64,000 nt of DNA from assembly GCA_022484595.1 (NCBI GenBank), contig JAKVLB010000005.1, positions 1 through 64,000 of the forward strand, in the 5' to 3' direction. The stretch's first letter is position 1, and every line of letters starts with the position of its first letter. This stretch comes from Mageeibacillus sp. Its GTDB lineage: Bacteria > Bacillota > Clostridia > Saccharofermentanales > Saccharofermentanaceae. The notes below the pieces were generated by a model. The model was not told the DNA's origin. It worked only from the letters and a program-made list of their open reading frames with translations, and searched no databases. Position numbers and translations under genes: made by a program. This document shows, one piece after another, positions 62,453 to 64,000 of this stretch.

Positions 62453-64000
62453 TGATTACGTTTGACGCGGACAGCGGACTGTTCCGGATTGATACAGAAC
62501 GAACAAGTTATATCTGTGCCGTTGCCGGCGGCTATCTCGCGCACGTTTACTACGGACGCAGGCTGCAAAGCACCGGCATTGACTATCTGGTACACAGCCT
62601 TGTTACCAGAAAATATCCTGAAGACTGCCCAGGAGAGAAGGGCAGCTTTGCGGATGAATTTCCTTTTGAATACCCTGCGGCAGGTCTCGGTGACAACCGG
62701 CAATGCGCCCTGGCGGCACATGACGATACCGGTGCCATAGCGATTGAACTAAAGTATGATTCACACAGAATATACAACGGTAAGCCGGTTCTTGAAGGAT
62801 TGCCGGCTTCGTTCGGAAAGCCTGAGGAAACACATACTCTTGATATCGTAATTGCAGACAGTAAGCATGGAATCACAGTTGTTCTGACGTATTCTGTATT
62901 TGGGGGTTCCGACGCGATCGCGAAAAGTGTTACGGTGACCAATACCGGTTCAGCCAAACTTTTTATTGACAGCTGTCTTTCATCATCAATAACCGTTGCT
63001 GACGGAGACCGTGACGTATTAAGGCTTCCGGGTTCATGGTCGCGCGAACGGCAGCTCATCCGGACACCGATGCAGCAGGGCAGTATTGTGACTGAATCGG
63101 TCCGGGGAATATCAAGTCATCAGGATCATCCTTTCATTGCCCTGGCGGATTCTTCCGGCAGTTCGGATAATTCTGTGATTGCGCAGAATCTCGTATACTC
63201 CGGTTCCTTTATTGCAAAAGCCCAGATGGATCAGTTTGGCAGGACCAGGGTTGCCATGGGTATTCATCCGGATACTTTTATGTGGCTGTTAGAACCCGGG
63301 GAGAGTTTTACGGCGCCTGAGGTTATATGTGTATATTCCGACAGCGGAACAGACAGAATGACTGCGATATATCACGATTTTTATCGCAATCATCTCATAC
63401 GGAGTCCGTGGAAAGATGCTGCAAGACCGGTTCTTGTCAACAGCTGGGAGGCTTTCTATTTTGATTATGACGCCGATAAACTGATTGAACTTGCAGAGCA
63501 GGCAGGTGAACTTGGAATTGAGCTTCTTGTCGTGGACGACGGATGGTTTGGACAAAGGGATATGCCTGACAGTTCGCTTGGTGACTGGACTCCGGACAAA
63601 CGGAAGTTTCCGGAAGGAATGGAAGTTTTCGCGAGCAAAATCAGGTCAATAAAGGTTAATTGTTCAGACGGGCCAGATACAGAAGCTGAATATATGAAGC
63701 TCGGATTATGGGTAGAGCCTGAGATGGTATCTCCTGATTCGGAGCTGTTAAGACAGCATCCCGAGTGGATTCTCGCCAATGGTGATGAGAAGCCGGTTAT
63801 GATACGTGACCAGTATGTTCTTGATTTTACCCGGGACGATGTTGTCTCGGAAGTTTTTCTGAGGCTTAAGAGTGCAATTACCGCCGCGGGAGCAGCCTAC
63901 CTTAAGTGGGATATGAACAGACCGCTTATTGAATACGGTAGTGCCGCGCTTCCGCCTGAACGAAGGGGCGAGGCGATGCACCGTTATGTTCTCGGCTTGT
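62453..64000 (+). CDS. GH36 alpha-galactosidase (3' partial)
   Basis: Open from the ATG at 62453 to the end of the window, 516 residues visible. It removes alpha-1,6-galactose from imported galactomanno-oligosaccharides or raffinose-type sugars in the cytoplasm; no signal peptide. The N-terminal beta-sandwich runs to about 320. The TIM barrel starts at PVLVNSWEAFYFDYD. LGLWVEPEMVSPDSELLRQHPEW is the family hallmark. The nucleophile is the Asp of YLKWDMNRP near residue 486. The acid/base and C-terminal domain lie beyond the window. The ribosome site is a weak GGGTAGG. Confidence 0.93.

Overview
The window is chromosomal DNA of an anaerobic, low-to-mid GC Bacillota, most likely class Clostridia. 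The signs are strong AGGAGG-type ribosome sites, some TTG and GTG starts, clostridial-type PBP1A and RlmD/TrmA-family proteins, a sodium-pumping oxaloacetate decarboxylase, two-subunit class I fumarase and a RibU vitamin transporter under an FMN riboswitch. The beta-mannan and beta-glucoside genes suggest a gut or rumen fibre user. The family cannot be fixed from the sequence alone.

Layout. 1-7 kb: the 3' part of a solute-binding protein with a propeller-like N-terminal region, a DUF4349 lipoprotein, a minus-strand fumarase operon (alpha, beta, HAD phosphatase), an esterase, and ribU behind its riboswitch. 7-13.6 kb: a sugar nucleotidyltransferase, then glmU-pth-mfd and tRNA-Arg(CCG). 13.8-18.7 kb: a domain-permuted GH3 beta-glucosidase and two membrane proteins. 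18.7-22.8 kb: an AT-rich DpnII/MboI-type restriction-modification island in which a predicted DNA-glycosylase-like zinc protein sits between the methylase and endonuclease genes. 23.1-26.5 kb: oxaloacetate decarboxylase (oadA, oadG, biotin carrier, oadB). 26.6-31.2 kb: the str operon (rpsL, rpsG, fusA, tuf). 31.4-37.9 kb: an alanine-rich coiled-coil protein, then a cupin-type repressor with potABCD. 37.9-43.6 kb: a lipoprotein, proB, PBP1A and a 23S rRNA uracil methyltransferase. 43.7-45.9 kb: an AT-rich ABC transporter cassette with a damaged 5' end and a chimeric right border. 46-47.9 kb: an unknown gene and a MATE exporter.

47.9-64 kb is a coherent beta-mannan utilisation region: a diguanylate cyclase with a LacI-like sensor domain, a mannose-6-phosphate isomerase fused to a ROK sugar kinase, a LacI regulator, a membrane-anchored protein, a YesL-like DUF624 protein, an AraC regulator, a sugar ABC importer, two GH130 mannoside phosphorylases, a cellobiose 2-epimerase and a GH36 alpha-galactosidase cut by the window end. 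Together they would import galacto-manno-oligosaccharides, strip galactose, release mannose-1-phosphate phosphorolytically, epimerise mannobiose to mannosylglucose, split it, and feed the sugars to glycolysis through the fused isomerase-kinase.

The most unusual items are the glycosylase-like gene inside the DpnII-type operon, the ManA-ROK fusion with an altered kinase motif, the sugar-sensor diguanylate cyclase next to the mannan genes, and phased TTTAG motifs shared by two promoters of the mannan locus. All functional statements come from reading motifs by eye. No database search was possible.
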